The translations under genes were made by a program, and so were the position numbers. Shown piece by piece: positions 61,537-64,000 of a DNA stretch of 64,000 nt; within the stretch, counting starts at the first letter, position 1, and every line of letters starts with the position of its first letter. Source of the DNA: an uncultured Bermanella sp. (GTDB taxonomy: Bacteria; Pseudomonadota; Gammaproteobacteria; Pseudomonadales; Oceanobacteraceae); assembly GCA_913058575.1 (NCBI GenBank), contig CAJXRF010000011.1, positions 1 through 64,000 on the forward strand. The letters run 5' to 3'. The notes under the pieces are model-generated. The model made no database searches, had not been told where the DNA came from, and saw nothing but the letters and a program-made list of their open reading frames with translations.

Positions 61537-62496
61537 ATGGCTTTTTTTGATCTAGAAACACCCGAAAACAACGAAACAGACAAGCTAGTGTGGTTAGGCC
61601 ACCTTAGCCCAGATAGCGATACCATTGGTTCTGCTATTGGCGCTGCCGAGTTATTTGGTGGTGAAGCAAGACGTGCCGGTGAATTGAACAAAGAAACTGC
61701 CTTTGTAGTAGATTACTGTGGTGTTGAAGTGCCTAAGATGATTTCTAAGGTCGAAGGCCAGAAAGTAGGCTTGGTAGATTTCAACCAGAAGACCCAGCTA
61801 CACAAAGACGTCGATAACAAAGACATTGTGGCCATCATTGATCACCATGCCATTCAAGATCAGCCCATTACCTTCAATACGGCCATGTCAGTAGACATTC
61901 GCCCTTGGGGCAGTGCAGCCACTATTTTGGCAGATCGTTTTGAAAAAATGGGCAAAGACATGACCCCAACCACGGCTTGCATGTTATTGGCTGGCATTTT
62001 ATCTGATACGCTAATTTTTGAATCCCCTACTACTTGCCCGTTCGACAAGCCTTTCGCTGAAAAGCTGGCTAAAATTGCAGGCATTGAAGATTTATACGAT
62101 TTTGGCCAAAAAATGATGGAAGCCAAATCAGACCTTGCCGACGTTAGCACTTACGATGTGTTAAAGGGCGACTTTAAGCACTACGAAATCAACGGCAAAA
62201 AAGTGGGGTTTGGTGTGGCAGAAACTTTATTGCCAGAACAGCTACTAGACCGTAAAGCAGACTTGTTAGCGGAAATGAAAGGTGAAAAAGCCAAGCAAGG
62301 TTTAGATTTTATCTTCTTCGCCATTGTGGATACCAAGACTAAAAATTCGCACCTAGTGATTTATTCAGATGCAGAAGCCGAACTGGCCGCTAAAGCCTAT
62401 GGCGAAGCCACTGCCGAGCAGTTAATGTACTTACCGGGCATGATGTCTCGTAAGAGCCAATTAATGCCAGCGGTACAAGCGACACTTTCTGCTTAA
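61537..62496 (+). CDS. ppaC: Manganese-dependent inorganic pyrophosphatase
   Basis: A 319-residue family II (DHH) pyrophosphatase that hydrolyses pyrophosphate to two phosphates in the cytoplasm. Metal ligands: His22, Asp26 and Asp28 in GHLSPDSDTIGSA, Asp81 in LVDFN, and the DHH triad at 102-104 (AIIDHHAI). The DHHA2 domain has the ending PGMMSRKSQLMPAV with the substrate-binding SRKSQ. Length is normal. It is monogenic, with a perfect terminator behind it. Confidence 0.96.
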   Translation: MAFFDLETPENNETDKLVWLGHLSPDSDTIGSAIGAAELFGGEARRAGELNKETAFVVDYCGVEVPKMISKVEGQKVGLVDFNQKTQLHKDVDNKDIVAIIDHHAIQDQPITFNTAMSVDIRPWGSAATILADRFEKMGKDMTPTTACMLLAGILSDTLIFESPTTCPFDKPFAEKLAKIAGIEDLYDFGQKMMEAKSDLADVSTYDVLKGDFKHYEINGKKVGFGVAETLLPEQLLDRKADLLAEMKGEKAKQGLDFIFFAIVDTKTKNSHLVIYSDAEAELAAKAYGEATAEQLMYLPGMMSRKSQLMPAVQATLSA

Positions 62497-63048
62497 TTAA
62501 GAATACTTAAAGTATTCGACTACAGAGTGTTTGTTTAAAGACTCTGCAAAAAAGGTGAAGCAATTGCTTCACCTTTTTTGTGCTTACAATTAAAAATCAA
62601 CATTCCTTCCCCCTGAATTCCAAAGCTAAATCGATGAATTCTTTTGCAGTAATTCAATAAAGCCCTTCATATAACCAAGTAAAGATTATGGCAAGGTAAC
62701 AACAGCTCAAGATCGCTTTGACCAAACCGCATTAATGGTTGTGTGACAGTTTCAACTTAATTCAGCCTCGGCTCAGCACCCACCTTGTTCTTAGTGAACA
62801 AAATCACTCACTGAAGGTTCCTGCGACGGAATTTATTAGAAGCCTAGTGTGTATTGCTTGCCATCGTTATTATGGGTGTCGTTAGACATAACAACGCAAA
62901 AGCCAGATTTGTACTTTAAAGTATCTGATAGGTGCCTCATGCCAACTTTTGATTCATTCTTTTTATTCATTGGCGAGGCAGGAAAAGAGAGATTGAATTT
63001 ACACTCATTAAAAAGTAAGGGCCTCATTGGGCCCATGAGCACTTCGCG
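62497..63048. other. Intergenic region between convergent genes
   Basis: About 550 bases with the ppaC terminator at the left. Short open frames near 62836-63052 on both strands overlap each other and are not supported. No terminator hairpin was found for the gene on the right. Confidence 0.45.
62548..62579 (+). terminator. Strong terminator of ppaC
   Basis: AAAAAAGGTGAAGCAA and TTGCTTCACCTTTTTT form a perfect palindrome without a separate loop, 51 bases past the ppaC stop. Confidence 0.92.
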
Positions 63049-63993
63049 TTAGGCGATTATTTTCTTACGAGTAAAAATACCAAAGCCCACCAGCATTAAA
63101 ATTAATAATTCATAAAAACCCATAGCGCCAATACCGCTTGAGCCAGAAGAACCACTGCCAGAATCGGATTCAGCGGCGGCATTTTCTTCGGCGGTTAAAG
63201 CCCGTTGCTCGGCTATCGCCAAGGCATCGGTTGCGGCTTGCGCTTCTGCTTGAGCCTGAGTTAATGCAAGTGCGTCTGCCACAGCTTGTGCTTGCGCCAG
63301 CGTCAAGGCATCTTGCGTAGCGGTAACATTGGCCTGAGCTGCTGCCAGTTCTTCTGCGCTTAGCGTCGCTTCGGATTGAACCAGCGCTAACGCCGTGGTC
63401 GCTGCCTGTACGTCGGCCTCGCTCTGAGTGACGGCATCATTAGCCGTTTGTAATTCAGCTTGCGCCAGTGCCAATGCTTGTGCGCTGCTTAATGCTTCAG
63501 CTTGTGCGGTGGCCAGCGCTTCGTTGGCGGCCAATAGTTCAGCCTGCACTTCTGTCAATTCATCGGCTAGGTTTTCAGCCTCCACTAGCGCATCGGCTAA
63601 GGCTGGGCTCACATATTGATAAAAATTCCAGCTATCGATGTTGTTGGAATCTTGCAGGTATAGAGAATCGTTTACGCTAAATAACTTGGCGCCGCTTGAG
63701 GCAAGTGCCAGTTCAAAGTTAATGAAGTCTGTGGTTACAAAGGTAAAATTGGCCGAAAAATTATTACTGGCACTCACCTTCGCTGATCCATATGTTTTAC
63801 CGTTATGGTTTATAAGCGAACTCACGGTGTAGCTGTGGCCATCGGTATCAACCGCGTCGGCTAGATTAAGTGCCGAGGAAACAAGAGCACCATTATTCCA
63901 AGTGAGGCCATTGTCACTACTAAAATAAACGCGCTCGCCACCGGTAACCGTAATTTGATTCATGGCCAACGAGGTTAAATCAATCAGGCTCAT
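63049..63993 (-). CDS. Partial surface protein with coiled-coil stalk and CTERM-like sorting tail
   Basis: The frame stays open to the window edge, and the first Met gives no signal peptide, so this is probably the C-terminal 314 residues or more of a larger exported protein. Order: a beta-rich domain (about 1-125, VYFSSDNGLTWNNG); an Ala/Gln/Glu-rich heptad region (about 130-270, AEAQAATDALAIAEQRALTA); a Ser/Gly spacer; then MGFYELLILMLVGFGIFTRK as a membrane segment plus basic tail. The last two form a tripartite sorting signal of the GlyGly-CTERM/PEP-CTERM kind. Such tails are processed by rhombosortase or exosortase; neither gene is visible here. Confidence 0.7.
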   Translation of the reverse strand: MSLIDLTSLAMNQITVTGGERVYFSSDNGLTWNNGALVSSALNLADAVDTDGHSYTVSSLINHNGKTYGSAKVSASNNFSANFTFVTTDFINFELALASSGAKLFSVNDSLYLQDSNNIDSWNFYQYVSPALADALVEAENLADELTEVQAELLAANEALATAQAEALSSAQALALAQAELQTANDAVTQSEADVQAATTALALVQSEATLSAEELAAAQANVTATQDALTLAQAQAVADALALTQAQAEAQAATDALAIAEQRALTAEENAAAESDSGSGSSGSSGIGAMGFYELLILMLVGFGIFTRKKIIA

Positions 63994-64000
63994 TAAATCA

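Noticed and set aside
62836..63052. Two short overlapping frames on opposite strands
   Set aside because: They overlap each other almost entirely, have no Shine-Dalgarno sequence and no recognised pattern.
63138..63832. Several plus-strand frames opposite the stalk protein
   Set aside because: They arise from the Ala-rich repeats of the minus-strand gene read backwards and are of very biased composition.
1..64000. CRISPR array, tRNA or rRNA genes
   Set aside because: No regularly spaced short repeats and no cloverleaf or rRNA-like sequence were found. The only direct repeats are the dispersed block near 5-7.5 kb, whose copies are unevenly spaced and too long.

Overview
The window looks like an accessory-rich stretch of a moderately AT-rich, marine-type gammaproteobacterial chromosome. 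Protein styles (RadD, LtrA, MnPPase, DUF1329, DUF1289, paired haloalkane dehalogenases, PEP-CTERM-type acyltransferase) resemble Oceanospirillales-like bacteria. That placement is inference; there is no rRNA or other marker here. I found no rRNA, tRNA, CRISPR array or prophage.

Layout. 0-8 kb: gloA, then an IS4-type transposase whose 5' end was replaced by a REP-associated tyrosine transposase (RAYT) element with perfect 21-bp inverted ends. Three orphan family-3 solute-binding proteins, two small conserved genes and three copies of a dispersed non-coding repeat follow. 8-12.4 kb: a LysR regulator, a membrane fatty acid desaturase and a large lipoprotein of unknown role. 12.7-21 kb: a six-gene type VI secretion (T6SS) VgrG island (vgrG, DUF2169-pentapeptide fusion, pentapeptide protein, DUF3540, PIPY/PAAR-like DUF4150, small DUF3467-like protein). 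It has a good promoter in front, a terminator behind and no recognisable toxin. 21-29 kb: MBL hydrolase, LtrA, old yellow enzyme with divergent LysR, a beta-propeller protein, a DUF3127 protein with an SSB-like acidic tail, and a globin.

29-33 kb: an HxlR-family regulator, a peroxiredoxin and an ABM-monooxygenase/MBL-hydrolase operon. Each of the three transcription units has the same 32-bp operator-like sequence upstream, so together they look like one small redox or electrophile regulon. 33-36.5 kb: fatty acid hydroxylase/sterol desaturase, DUF1329 protein and a TetR regulator, with matching palindromic operators before the first gene and before tetR. 36.5-46 kb: secreted hydrolases and lipoproteins, a second sterol desaturase, an SDR and an MDR. 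45.5-48.5 kb: a Tle1-like DUF2235 phospholipase effector candidate followed by a lipoprotein that could be its immunity protein.

48.8-58 kb: LysR/NmrA divergent pair, TorF-like outer-membrane protein, RadD, and a four-gene operon with two different haloalkane dehalogenases, an SDR and a DUF1330 protein, divergent from a LysR gene. 58-64 kb: a FAD monooxygenase with an N-terminal zinc-finger-like module, an exosortase-associated-type acyltransferase, a Mn-dependent pyrophosphatase, and the C-terminal part of a surface protein with a coiled-coil stalk and a CTERM-like sorting tail. Recurring themes are divergent regulator/enzyme pairs, envelope proteins, and two separate T6SS cargo modules without the T6SS core machinery.
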